A stretch of 64,000 bases of DNA, from assembly GCA_002803225.1 (NCBI GenBank), contig NXFV01000277.1:24490-88489 (forward strand), read 5' to 3'. The notes beneath the pieces were generated by a model that had not been told where the DNA came from, did not search any database, and worked only from the letters and a program-made list of their open reading frames with translations. Below, one piece after another: positions 10,461-21,683 of the stretch (within the stretch, counting starts at the first letter, position 1; each line of letters opens with the position of its first letter). Both the position numbers and the translations under genes were made by a program. The DNA is from Gamarada debralockiae. Taxonomy: Eukaryota; Ascomycota; Leotiomycetes; Helotiales; Hyphodiscaceae.

Positions 10461-11069
10461 CCTCTGTTCTTGTCGTTTTCCTTTTAGCTCCCCAGGACAT
10501 GCGGGATGCGACATTAAACTCATCTAAGTGCTGGCCGTCCTCGAGGACTCTCCGATTGATTCCCATGATGTCGGAGATGATTTCTATAAGGCTCAGCCTG
10601 GTACCAATTTCGGTCCAGTCGTAGGCATAGAATTCAACCACGGTTGGGGCGATAAGCTCTTGCAGAGTCCATCCTCTCGTAAACCACCTGCTTTTGTAGA
10701 TCTTCCACAAAAGCTTTGGCGACACACCCCAAGACACTTCCATTTCACATCTTCCAGATAAGCGTAACAGATTTGCGACTCTGCATACCATCGGTACATC
10801 GAGTTGATAGCTTCAGACAGCTCGGCGCTGCTCGACTGGTCAATGCAGCAAGTATCAATCCAGACCCACTCGAAGCCGTCCGCTTGTGCTTTCTTGCAGC
10901 ATTGTGCCACTTTCCCAAAACCCCACTTTCTCTTCGCTTGTGTAAGGTTGTGAATGTCCTGGAAAGTGACTTCTTCCTTTTCCCAAGTGTGTGAAAGTAT
11001 CACATACTTCGGGACGCCATCCCCAACAAACTCCTTCAAGCGTAAAGAAGCAGAGTTCAAGAGCCGCAT

Positions 11070-12226
11070 TGCGACCCTGCACTCGATTTGGCGTTTCGCC
11101 TTGCTTGACTAGGCTAATCTATCAGGATGGTCTGCGTGGCGTGAATGATGCGCCGTAGGGAAACAAATATAGATATTATCCGAAATCCGAGGAAGGAGAT
11201 TCAGTTTCTGACCGCTCAAATGGGGAAGTGGGAAGGTGGAAGAAGGGATATGGTATAGGTATTATTGTCCGGACTTGTAGCCCGGGTGAGGTGTCTCAGC
11301 CGCACGGCCTTCCCTCATCGCGACGTGCTTCTTACTTCGTGCCAGGGGTAATAAGGCCAAAATCTCCACGGAGCACCTTAAACTTAAGTAGGTAATAATT
11401 GACAGAGTATGGAACCCTGATTGGACAATTTCCCCTGCAACTGAAGAAGTCTTTAGAAGATTTGACAGGACATAATACCAAACCCCGAGTACCAAAGTAC
11501 CTCTTAATTAGGTAGTGCGCTCGTCAAGAGAGCAATCTATGGTGGTGCAGGACAGAGGACCTAAGTTATGTTATACCGCCTTTATTCTGCCACCAATCAA
11601 ATCATTCTGCTCATACAAAATAATCCCTGCGAGCGAAGGCGGTGTAACATAACTTAGGTCCTGCACCACCCGTTAATGAATAACCCATGGAATACAACAC
11701 TATCACGTGAAGGCAATGGTCTACACCATTTCCACAACGGGCTCTCTTTTTATTTACAGATTAATAGTTCTATTCTAGCAGTAAAGTTCTACGCGTTCTT
11801 ATCTTCAAATGAATCGATTATACTGTTCTGGCTAGTGCCCCCGCTCTTTATATCAGTACCCTCTTACGTGGAATGGGCATCGTACGGCAATGTGTATCTC
11901 TTGCCACGAGCGCTGGAATCTAGCCTATCCCAGAAGCAAGAGAATGAGTCCACAAGTCAGTCTGCTCGAGCGGGAAGGGTCCGCAAGCCGGTCTGCGGAC
12001 CTATTTACGGGCCAGGCGCGCGAGCAGGAGGACTCCACTGAAAAAACAGTTGCATTGCATTCGACGAGTATCTAGCTGTCTCAACCAAGTTAGGTAACAG
12101 AATCACCATCCCAGAGGCCTTTCAGTCCAATTGGGCTGCCCTCAATACAATCATTCAATCCCAGTCAACGATCGCTATTCCAGTATCATCATGGCCACCC
12201 TCCAAACCTTCATTTGGAATCAACGA
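11070..12226. other. Gene-free interval holding the foldback element
   Basis: The promoter side of the HET gene, then AT-rich sequence. Apart from the inverted-repeat element at 11541-11670, no feature could be supported. Short plus-strand frames at 11676-12433 look like chance. Confidence 0.45.
11541..11670. mobile_element. 130-bp foldback/MITE-like element
   Basis: The left arm (11541-11582) and right arm (11636-11670) are inverted copies beginning GGTGGTGCAGGAC and ending ACCGCCTT. The right arm is 35 bp. The left arm carries an extra 7-bp duplication (AGAGGAC) and one other difference. The centre is 53 bp of unrelated sequence. There is no coding capacity. I could not identify a convincing target duplication. 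This could be a small non-autonomous DNA transposon or a foldback structure from another origin. Confidence 0.7.
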
Positions 12227-13855
12227 TTAACGGCCTCGAACGCACAACTCCATCTGCATTGGCACACCTCTAAATTCTTGTCCCTGCCAAAACCCAAAAC
12301 AGGACCGTGTTTGACTCTCACCTTGCTTCGACCCCTCGAACACAACAAAGTACCCCGTCTCATCAGCGCGCACATGGTTGGGAGCAAAACCACCAGTCTT
12401 GAGCATTCGCTCCATCTCCTGGACGTATGCTGATCGGACTCGAATGTTTGTGCCGGAGACGAAGATATAAGGGTTGTTACTTAATGGGCGGCGGATTGGC
12501 TCAGTCTCGATGAGTGATTCAGCTCGGGGACCGCGAGGAACGTCGGCGAAGCCGTTGTTGTTGAAAGCTCGGGAGTCGATACTGACAGTACGTGAGCGCT
12601 TATCGGAGGAAGACGTAGCTAGGGTAGAATCGCTGACTTTGCGCTTTGGGGTGGAGTTAGTTGAAGACAAGACGGTCGGCAATGAGTGGTTTGAGTGGCG
12701 TTGTGTCTCTCGATCGCGAGGTGGCTCTCGATCTATGAGATGTTCACTGCCTCTGACCAGCTCTTTACCTCTGGGCGCTTCTCGACCTCGGATCTCGTCA
12801 TTTGGGCTGGGTCGTGGAAGCGGGACCTGGGAGAATTGCCTCCGGGGGATTGTGCGATTGACCTTGTGTGGAGCAAAGTCAGAGGCGCGGACTGGGAGAC
12901 CTCTGCGTGCCTTGAGTTCCTGAATCGTTGGGTCAGTTGAATAATTCAAGGGCAGCCTTCTTTGCTGCTTCCCAGAAAAAGTGCTGCACTTACCTTGAGC
13001 TGATTGAGAGCCGGACCAAAGATCTGGTGCTTGCGGTGACGTTCTGCAACCTCCGCGTTGACCTCCTTCAACTTATCTTCTTTCTCAGTTCGTGCCTTGG
13101 CCATTTCCATATTATGCTTCTTCGTGGCTTTATCCTTAAGTGCAGTAGCCTTGTCAAAATCCGCGTTCCGCTTCTTGAGTGATTCCTGGTATTTGAGCTT
13201 TGCGGGCTTCAGTAATCGCTCAATCTTTGGAAGATTCAATTCCTCGAATGACTCACCTCATGCTCGGCGTGAATATTTGCTTTCTTTTGAACACCGTTGA
13301 AATCTAGATCGAAGGGTAGGTAGTTATTGCGGCAGAGTTCCTCTAAGGCAGGTTCGCTCAGATCGGAGAGACTACCTTCTTGGCTTGTGTCTAGTTCATG
13401 GAGAGGTTTCATAGGGTTATCTGAAAATCGACGACCGGAAGGTTGAGCAAAATCTCTCAATTCATTAGAATGATTGCGAATGTTGTCAGATAGGCGCTCG
13501 CTACTCATTCGGCCTTGGTCTTCCGCATTGTCGCGGCCGCGATAAGTGAAGGTTTGAGGACACTCAGGGCGACTGTGAAAAGTTCGGTGTCAGTAATCGC
13601 CCAAAAGAAGTGAAAAATAGGACTCAAGCGGCTTGGATGAGACCCCAACTCCCTCCGAAGAGAAAGACTGGGGAGTAGAGTTCATGAATCAGGTCAGGAT
13701 CTTGGAAGTTTTGCTCCCAGAATTACTTACCGAGCTTGCTTCCTGTCATCCTCCTCGAGACGGTCAATCAACTCAGCCTTGAGACCCGTGGTGGGAAGTT
13801 TGCGCTCCTTGAGCTTCACTTCCAGAACCTCTCGAGTGTAGTTCTTGTAATACAT
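12227..13855 (-). CDS. SAP domain, coiled-coil and RRM-like protein (family copy A)
   Basis: Four exons (13855-13731, 13572-13257, 13197-12994, 12919-12227; all GT-AG) give 445 aa. Residues about 5-40 form a SAP motif (VLEVKLKERKLPTTGLKAEL, then IDRLEEDD), a small DNA-binding helix pair found in chromatin and RNA-processing proteins. Residues about 150-215 are a Lys/Glu/Ala-rich coiled coil ending in NQLK at an intron. A basic Ser/Pro-rich linker follows. The last 90 residues carry IFVSGTNI, then VRADETGYFVVFEG, then a closing strand MQMELCV. This order resembles an RRM with RNP2 and RNP1. The RRM reading is inference; SAP plus RRM occurs in known nuclear proteins such as SAFB. Nuclear role likely. 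A decayed tandem copy lies upstream. Confidence 0.75.
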
Positions 13856-14248
13856 TGAGCGATTACGTTGGTGTCGTTTGCTGTGGCGGTGTTGTTGAAG
13901 GTATGAGGTTTATGGTTGGAAGTTGAGACGAAGAAAGAATGGTCTTTTTAGCGAGGGCGGGAGTTGAAACTGATAGAATTTGTGATTGAAGGTGAAAAGA
14001 AGAGCGGGCAAGAAGTGATGGACTTGGCTGGACTGAAGAGGAGAGTTGCCATTAAGCGAGACAAAAGGGGTTCACAAATCATATCTTCAAGGTAAGGTCA
14101 GCGCAATTCGGTCTCTATTTCAATCGATCAAACCCGATCAACGATTCATGTCTCAATAATACACTGCATCTCTTCTATTCTTTCCGTCGCCTCTATCCAC
14201 AACAATTTCAAGTGGTCAAGCCCCTCTTCAACCCACCCCAATTCTCTC

Positions 14249-15836
14249 TCAAACATACGACTCCATACACATAACCACACCTGTAAACCTCTTCCCCTGG
14301 AACTTCCCAAAACAATCTCTCGCTCTCCTTCCCATTCTTCGGAGTCATCAAAAGTAAGGAAATACCCCGTCTGATCGGCTCTTACCTGGACCGTTCCTCT
14401 AGGAAACCCGCCTTTTTTGAGCACCTTTTCCATATGGCGGATGTTCTCGCCAAGAATGACAATGCTGTGGGGCGAAGATATGAGGCTGACCTGTTGCTTG
14501 GGGCCGAATGGGGTTAGGCTCTATTAGCTGCTCGATGCGAGGGCCTCGAGGGCCATTTTTGAAGGCGGCCTCGGAGAGGTGGCGTGGGCGCTTGTCAGAA
14601 GAGGGACTAGTTGCTAATGTGGAGTCGCTCGATATACGCTTGAGAGTTCCTTCAAAGTCGCGGCGTTTCTTTGCGGCGGTGGAGGAACTTGTAGGGCTCT
14701 CTTCGAAGTCGGTGGTCTGTAGCCTCTGAGTGATTCGAAATTTGGGTTTGAGGAAGGCGGAACTGCTGGCAAGTAGGGAGACGATTCGCGTGGTGGCTGT
14801 CTGTCGGTTGGCTCGATTCTAGGATTAGGGCGCAAAGAGGACCATTGAAAAGATTACCTCCAAGGACGAAATATGTTCCGTGGGGCAAAATCGGACTCGT
14901 GGATTGAGAATCCTTTGGCTGCCTTGAACGCTTAATGTATTGATGTTAGCATGGCGCTACAGCGGCTACCAATGATCCCCCTCGTAAGAAAAGCAGAGGA
15001 TAGATCTGAGCGAGAGTTGAATGCAAAACGGAGATACTTGAGTCACTCCGTCAAAAAGAATGATTAATCAAAAAAAGTCTGCATGCTTACCTTGAGTCGG
15101 TTAAGAGCAGCACCAAAGATCCTCTGCTTCTGCTGCCGATTCGCAGCGTCAACGTCGACCTCTTTCGACTTGGCCTCCTTCTCAGCTCTTGCTCTCACCA
15201 TCTCCCGGGCGTGCTCCTCCTTTGCCTTGTTGATAGCTGCCTCACGTTTTCTAGCAGATTCTTTACATTTGAGTCCATACTCCGTATCGATATCTGCTCG
15301 TTTCTGTCCAGGATTCACGTTGGGAGCTACATAGTTATCGCGGCAGATCGCCAACAAAGTGCTCTTAGGGAGATCGGAAAGATACAATCCGTCACTTAGG
15401 CTAGGTTGAGCGATTGCATCGGCAGAGTCGCCAAAAGGTCGACTTCTATTTGGATTCGGTGCTCTGGGTCTGTTCCCAAGGTCGCTAGAAGCTCGGATTT
15501 TCTCGGAGAGGCTGTCACTTGAATCGTTGATTCTGTGTGATGAATTGGAAGCTGGTTGACCACCGCGCGAGGGGGTTTCTCGGAAGCAATGTTACTGTTG
15601 CCTGGATTGTTGAGTTCGCGTGAGGGATTAGAAGCAGGTTGGGCGTTGGGGTTATTCAGACTACGGAAGGGGGAGAACAACGGACGTGGGCGCGCGTCCG
15701 GGCGCGTGATGGAAGTTTCTGCTCTTGTCATACTCTTCAAGCCGCGCCACCAAGTCGGGCTTGTTCCCGGTTCTCGTGAGACCTGTTCCTCAAGCTTGGT
15801 CTTCAGGGCCGTAAGCGTGAAGTCATTGTAGTCCAT
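14249..15836 (-). pseudogene. Decayed tandem paralogue of the SAP/RRM-like gene (copy B)
   Basis: The ATG at 15836 starts a SAP domain, but the frame breaks inside it. MDYNDFTLTALKTKLEE is in one frame and GLTRTGNKPDLVARLEEYD in the next, one base apart, with no room for an intron. The body frame then matches copy A: DGLYLSDLPKSTLLAICRDN, a coiled coil ending FGAALNRLK at a GTAAGC donor, SDSTLATSPSSDKRPR, and VRADQTGYFLTF. Another shift near 14310 separates this from DCFGKFQGKRF, which aligns with the end of copy A. The family stop is at 14249-14251. Two or more independent frameshifts make it a pseudogene, unless the assembly is wrong at several sites. Confidence 0.7.
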
Positions 15837-16310
15837 GGTGAAATGAGGTTATTCGTTCTATCTTGTCGAGAGATTTAGAGGCTGTTGATGTTGATTAGTT
15901 GATGTGTTTTTCGAATGTTTTACAAGCTGGACCACTGGGTAAAATAAGGAGTACACAAAGCGAAAGGAAAGCTTAAACAATTGGCTCAAGAAGCTCCCAG
16001 AGGAGCTCCAATATTCCACAGAGTTCCGCATTTTACTTTCACGGATCGCCAGTTACAAGGGCATAAACCTTGCGACTTTGGGAGAAGGATTAAGTGACTT
16101 TTTAAGTCGCTGCTCCTGAGGCAACAAGAAGGGGCCAGCGAGAACTTTTGTATGGTCACTTGATTGCGGAGAAGCAGTGATCTCAAAATAACAGATGCAG
16201 GGGATAAAAAAAAAAGTTTTATAGAGGACCTATGTGTACAAACAAGCAGCGTGCGATATTTCGCATCATACACTCTATGAACTCTCCATCTCCGCCCCAA
16301 GTCTACCCAC
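15837..16310. other. Short gene-free spacer
   Basis: The spacer between the decayed SAP gene and the end of the peptidase gene. It probably holds the promoter of the former and the 3' UTR of the latter. Nothing else seen. Confidence 0.5.
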
Positions 16311-17953
16311 CTATGCGTTTCTCGACATGTCATTGCGAATTCTGTTGTAGTCGAAGAGACCCTCAATGCTGCCGATCGCACTGACAGCCACATCTTGATC
16401 CCACAACTTCCGTTGAGCAAAGCTCATTACATCCTTCTCTGTGATGGCTCCGACGACACGCTCAATCTCCTCTGGACCCATGCGGCGACCGGTTGTGATG
16501 ATTTGGCGTCCGATATCTTCGGCGACTGCGGTGGTACCGTCAAGGGAGAGCAGGATGGATGCCTTGAGTTGAGCCTTGGCGCGCTCAACTTCGGCCTCGG
16601 TGACGTTGTATGATAAGCGGGACCATTCGCGGAGTGTGAAGTGGACGAGATCGTCGATACGGGTAAGCTTGTCGGTGACGAGGTAGATACCCCAGAGTCT
16701 GAAATTGTTAGCTTCTACCCTGTAAGTTCCTTGGGTGTACTCACCCAGTATCACTGTAACTTGTCGAAAAGCTCATGAAGCTGTTGGCCAAGTCATTCTT
16801 GTGGACGAAACCGCTGAGCTTGCTGCCCATATGAGGAGCATTGCCCATCGCCTTATCCCAGTTACCAACAATAGCTTGTGTGACCAGAGCAGTGAAGTAG
16901 TCATCATCCTTCCAGCTAACACCCTCAACAGCGATCGCAATGTTGGCAGTTGGAATGGTATCATCACGGATTCGAACCTCAGAGCCGATGAAATCCGGCT
17001 TTCGCTTTTGTGCAGCAGCAACGGCCGACGCAGCACCAGTGTGAGGCTCGGTGGGGAGGTTAGCGAAGTGCTTCTCTGCGAGCTCAACGAGCTGCTCGTG
17101 GGGAACACCTCCAGCACCGACGAGAACCATGCGGTCAGCAGTGTAGTTTGTCTTGATGTAGTTGACCAAGTCATCTCTTTGGATGCTCTGGATGTTCTCA
17201 GCGGGTCCCAAAATCGTTCGTCCTAAAGGTTGTCCTTGGAAAGCAGTTGCGTGGAGATGATCAAAGACTACTTCCTCCAATTGCTTGTCAACCTCCTCCG
17301 ATTCTCTCAAGATAACATCACGTTCGCGCTCAATGGCTTGTGGTTCGAGCTTCGAGTTTTGGAGGATATCGGAGAGGATGTTCACAGTGGCGGGTACGTC
17401 GGCGTTGAAAGCCTTGGCGTAGTATACAGTGTTCTCACGCTGCGGATAATATTAGCATATTTCCAACAATTCCGACGCATCCCAACGTACAGATGTGTAG
17501 GCATTCAGGTGTCCACCCATATTCTCGATTTCGAGCTCCAATTGATGTTGTGTTCGATTGCTGGTACCCTGAAACTATTGTCAACTTCATGCGTGTGAAA
17601 TTTCCATCCAATTGAGGTATACCTTGAAGGCAAGATGTTCCAGGAAGTGAGCTGTGCCATTGGTCTTATCCGTCTCTGCCCGAGATCCTGCATCGATCCA
17701 AACACCGACCGTCGACGTCTGCGCCCATGGAGAATGTTCTGTAGCAATCTGCGTAATATTAGCATACCATGGGGGCAATTTATACCATTGTGGACCTTAC
17801 AGTCAAGCCATTGGATAGTGTTGTCGATTCCGTCTTCACACCATTCTTAGCCACCGGGGTCGCGAATCCCCTTCTCAACGGAGCTACAGCATTGAAGCCA
17901 GTTCGGCCACGCAGCCCCTGGGTGAAGTTCAGAGCTAACCGCCGGGACGCCAT
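16311..17953 (-). CDS. MAS1: Mitochondrial processing peptidase, beta subunit
   Basis: The catalytic half of the matrix protease that removes presequences from imported proteins; it pairs with the alpha subunit. Five exons (17953-17801, 17748-17623, 17568-17491, 17439-16745, 16698-16311) give 479 aa, the usual length. The N-terminus ([19 protein letters not shown]) is a basic, acid-free mitochondrial presequence. The inverted zinc motif HFLEH is at residues 85-89, followed by the downstream acidic ligand region ([15 protein letters not shown]). The M16 family also includes complex III core proteins, but the intact HxxEH indicates an active peptidase. The gene is transcribed away from SDH4. 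Confidence 0.97.
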
Positions 17954-18227
17954 GGAAATTGTGAGTGAGAGGTGGATGGGGAGGTGGAATTGAGATTCGA
18001 TCTTGAAGGCCGAGATAGGTTGGACGATGGTCGTTCCTACAGATTTGTCGAAGCTCTAAAATCTTCAGCCAATCATCTCCATTAAAATAGGATTTGCTAA
18101 GAATTATTGGCACGTGACTCTTAACCGAGGATCGTAGTTTCCGTTCCGGAAGTCAACGAGACGACGACATTTGGAAGCTTCAATCTGCAATTCAAAGCCA
18201 ACACCGAACAATTGTAGTACACTCATC
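17954..18227. promoter_or_regulatory. Shared divergent promoter of MAS1 and SDH4 homologues
   Basis: Only 274 bp separate the two ATGs, so both promoters and 5' UTRs must lie here. Both products work in mitochondria. A shared control region for co-expression is plausible but not shown by any specific site that I can name. Confidence 0.7.
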
Positions 18228-18926
18228 ATGGCTTCAATTGTTCGTCCAGCGCTTCTTAGGCAAACTTGTCTAGCTGCTGCTTCCAAGCGCACCTTCTCAA
18301 CCAAGCTCTCCAGCTTCCCCACCATCAACAAGCCTACATCGTCCGTTATCTCAAGACAAGCTCGCAGCGCATTCGTGAAGGATGCTCTACCAGGATCGAT
18401 GAGAGTTGCTGCGTTCCATGCAAGCGGAAGACGCTCAATTCTGCCTCCGTTACCTCGTAAGCGCCAACCACTTCCTATGGGCTGAGCTGAATGCTAACTC
18501 CTTGCAGAGACCATTGACGGAACCGGTAAGAACTATCTACAATTGACAGTTGAGCTCCATTGACACTCTCTAGTAAATGACGCAGCTCCAGTTCCTCCCC
18601 CAAGTCCATCACACGGCTCCTACCACTGGACCTTCGAACGTCTCATGTCCGCTGCTTTGATCCCACTCGTCATTGCACCATTCGCCTCCGGATCGTTGAA
18701 CCCAATGACCGATGCGATCCTTTGCGGGGCGATCCTCATCCATTCGCATATCGGCTTCGAGTCCTGCATCATCGATTACTTTCCCAGAAAGAGAGTACCG
18801 AAGACCAGGAAGCTGTTCGACTGGGGATTGAAGGCTGGGACTGTGGTGGTTGCGATTGGCTTGTACGAGTTTGAGACCAATGATGTTGGTTTGACGGAGG
18901 CTATACACAGGATTTGGACTGCTTAG
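18228..18926 (+). CDS. SDH4: Succinate dehydrogenase membrane anchor subunit (CybS)
   Basis: Three exons (18228-18456, 18508-18525, 18574-18926) give 199 aa. The middle exon is only 18 bp. A long basic presequence (MASIVRPALLRQTCLAAAS...) directs it to mitochondria. The CybS signature follows: HWTFERLMSAALIPL, three membrane segments, and IHSHIGFESCIIDYFP with the haem-ligand histidine and the Asp-Tyr pair near the quinone site. It anchors complex II in the inner membrane and helps pass electrons to ubiquinone. Frames join cleanly at all splice sites. Confidence 0.95.
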
Positions 18927-19646
18927 GAGCTTTGTGGAAGAATGTATTTATTATTGACGAATCGATCAGAACAAACGAATAAGTCGGAATACTTCCTTAC
19001 CCTGCATCATGAAGCAGCAATAGTGGTGCTTGATGTACATGCCTGAGTACAGACTATGGGTTCAAAACTGCCGATTCGATATGACTCCTTTACTTTCGAT
19101 GACCCTTTTTATCCCAGTGCTTGCTCTTTGGGTATTCAATCATGTCAAGTTGCCTCTTATTGCCGGAAACTTCTACATTCCTCATTGTAGCTCCTTGGTC
19201 TCTCTCTCTGTTTCTAGCAATGGGTTTCGATGGGAAGAAAAGAAGCCAGCCGGAAACAAGACTGCAGCGTTCTATGAGCGCGTGTTTCATTGCACCCAAA
19301 ATCTGCACTCAATCCATGCAGTCCGAACAAGTTTTCGCTTAGCCCCCATTCGTCCTATGTTTACAGACTTGTCCACCACAACTTAGCTTCCAGCTTGTCA
19401 ACGCGCCCAAAAGAGACTGTGAGCTCAAAGACCGCCTAGAAATAGGTTGGTTCTTTTACCATCCGCGTTCTTTACGTCTTGTTCGTCTGATTATTTACCT
19501 TCCATCGCTCGCTTTTCAACCTACGTTGTCTGTTCAACTACCACGAACGTCACATCTCTATCGACTGCACGCTACTTGACTCAACACCGGTCAATGTAGA
19601 CTCCTCCAAAATCTAGAACTCTTTTTGAAGCTCAGGCGCGTTTGCC
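18927..19646. other. Gene-free interval
   Basis: The SDH4 3' side and probable promoter of the next gene. No supported coding frame. Confidence 0.5.
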
Positions 19647-21683
19647 ATGGCCTCCAACCTTGACGATTTACTGAGCGGGGCATGGAAAAGTGGACAACAA
19701 CCGAAGCCAGGCGCAACGAAAGATGATACTGTACAACTCCAAGACCCACCAACAATCTTGAGAGGACCGAAAGGGCAAGTAAGCAGATGTTTTTGGTCCT
19801 CGCCTATAGAAGATCAAAGCAGTCAATCCGATAATCGTGCAGGCTCTCCGCCAGCTATCGGAGGAAGGATAATTCAACTGAAGAGGATTGAACCGGGAGA
19901 TATAGCCAATCAAGATCCTTGGTCTCCGATAATGCAGAAGCAGAATGGCAAATTCAGCGCGTCCGCGAGCTTACCGCAGGTTCCCGAAGCAAAGATTGTT
20001 CAACTGGAAAGGACCGCGTCGGAGGATGAAGTCAATAAAGATCTTGCGATCACGAAGAAGAAAGCCCGCCAATCGAGCACAGTCACTAATTCTCCGCCAG
20101 CGATCGAGGTAGAGGAAACTCAGCTGAAGAGAGGGGTACCGAAAGACAAAGTCACCAAAGATCCTGCGTCTCCACTCGTGCAAAGGAAGGCCCGCCAGCC
20201 CAACACATTCGCCGATTCTCTGCTAGCGATCAAGGCACATTGTGTCAAACCAAAGGAGACTGCGCCGAAAGACAAAGTACGCAAAGATCCTGCGCTCACG
20301 CAAAACAAACCCCGCAAATCCAACACAACCGCAAGTTCTCCGCTATCGATCGAGGCAACGATCGTTCAGCTGAAGTTAACGTCGAAAGACAGAACCAAGG
20401 ATGATCCTAGTTCTCCGCTCATGCAGAAGAAGACCTTCGAAGCTAACGCATCCACTGATTCTCCACAAGCGACTGAGACAAAGAAAACTCAAGTACAGGA
20501 TACCCTGCATACCCTGCATCATCCAGACCCTCCTGGAGCAATTCGAAGAGCTGCGCTAATCGCAGACCATGATGCGAAAACCAAGAAGTCATCCATTCGA
20601 TGCAATGCAGAGGTTAAGATAGCTAAAGACAAGCATATCTCCTATGTCAAGGAACTAGATACGGAGCTGGAGAGGAATTTGAGCGAGCTCAATAGTGAGT
20701 TGAAGAAAAACAAGGAAGACCAAGGCCGCTTTAAGACAACATTGACCAATATTAATGTGGGTTTGCCGTGTCTCTACTGTCTTCTCGAGAAATACCGGTA
20801 ACTTATTCGCTCACGAAATGACTGACAGCTTTTTCCACAGGTTCTCGTCACAAAGCAAGGCAGATGGAAGTACAGTAATTCGGATTTTGGCCCCAAACAA
20901 GAAGATACGCCAACTCGAATAACTACTTCTACAATTGAAGAAGCAAAGTCTACGAAGAGATTTGTTCCATTCCGTCTCCCATCCTCCAAAGCTCCCCGCG
21001 AAACATCTGAGGAACCTACCTTATATAATTCTCAAGCTTCAGAATTGACCGTCGCTAATACATCTCCCGCGACAGCCTCCAATGGAAGCTCGCTCGAGCG
21101 ATCTTCTTCTCTATCCCTGTTCTTATCTCCCAATTCCGATGCGCCGACACCTGCACCCACTGTCATAGAGACCTCGCCTGGGACCTCCTTCAACAGCGAA
21201 ACCAACCTTTCTCGAATTCTCATGAACACCGAGACCACACACTCCTTCACCAGCGAACACACTCCAACACCCCTGAAGCGCAAGTCCTCTCCTCGCTCTC
21301 CAACTCCTTCCAAAAAGCCACGCAAAACCACCGAACCCACTACATCCTCAACACCAGCCCCCTCAGCAGAAGTCCCCTCATACATTGAAACAGACCCCAT
21401 CCGCCCCAAGCTCACAGCATACCCCTTCTGCTTCGTCAGCGCCTGGAATGTGGACATCAAAGACGAGAACCTGAAACTGATGCGAAAGATGGTTGAAGCG
21501 TTCAAATTCTACCCCGAAGCTGTGCGAGCGGATAAGACGGGATATTTTTTGATATTTGATGCAAGCGAGAAGGGGGAGCATATGGCGGAGAAGTGTGTGA
21601 GGCATTTTAAGAAGTGGAAGTTTAGGAAGCAGCATATGTATATGCAGTTTTGCGCACGGGGAAGTGCTATGGATGGGGGTTGA
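19647..21683 (+). CDS. Repeat, coiled-coil and RRM-like module protein (family copy C)
   Basis: Two exons (19647-20756 and 20841-21683; donor GTGGGT) give 650 aa. Residues about 65-290 contain five to six degenerate repeats of about 35 aa, each with a Ser-Pro...Ala-Ile core, a Gln-Leu-Lys/Glu step and a Lys-Asp-Pro step. A charged coiled coil (about 310-368) ends exactly at the intron, as in copy A. Exon 2 has a disordered Ser/Pro/Thr region with a basic patch (LKRKSSPRSPTPSKKPRK, likely nuclear signal). The C-terminal module contains ETDPIRP, CFVSAWNV and VRADKTGYFLIFDASEKGE, and aligns with copies A and B. There is no SAP domain here. Function unknown; nuclear location inferred. Confidence 0.75.

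Larger units (their letters stand above)
7650..11069 (-). pseudogene. HET-domain (heterokaryon incompatibility) gene, disrupted
   Basis: The ATG at 11069 starts a protein with the three HET blocks: YVILSHTWEKEEVTFQDI, WVWIDTCCIDQSSSAELSEA and SRWFTRGWTLQELIAP. The known C-terminal HET landmark AYCLMGIFGVNMPLLYGEG follows at about 8960, and the gene runs to TAA at 7650. Two lesions break it. An LTR element is inserted at 8963-10455 between TRTEDV and AYCLMG. A separate frameshift near 10720-10730, in a run of four G, sits between blocks 2 and 3. The roughly 430 residues after the HET domain are of unknown type. HET proteins trigger cell death when incompatible strains fuse; this allele should be null. 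A read-through ATG inside the LTR opens a 448-codon frame for the C-terminal part, probably without meaning. Confidence 0.88.

Noticed and set aside
10721..10745. A tiny intron to repair the HET frame
   Set aside because: At most about 24 bp is available, far below fungal intron size, and there are no splice signals; a frameshift is simpler.
15790..15815. An intron to repair the SAP domain of copy B
   Set aside because: The two frames abut within a few bases; no donor or acceptor fits.
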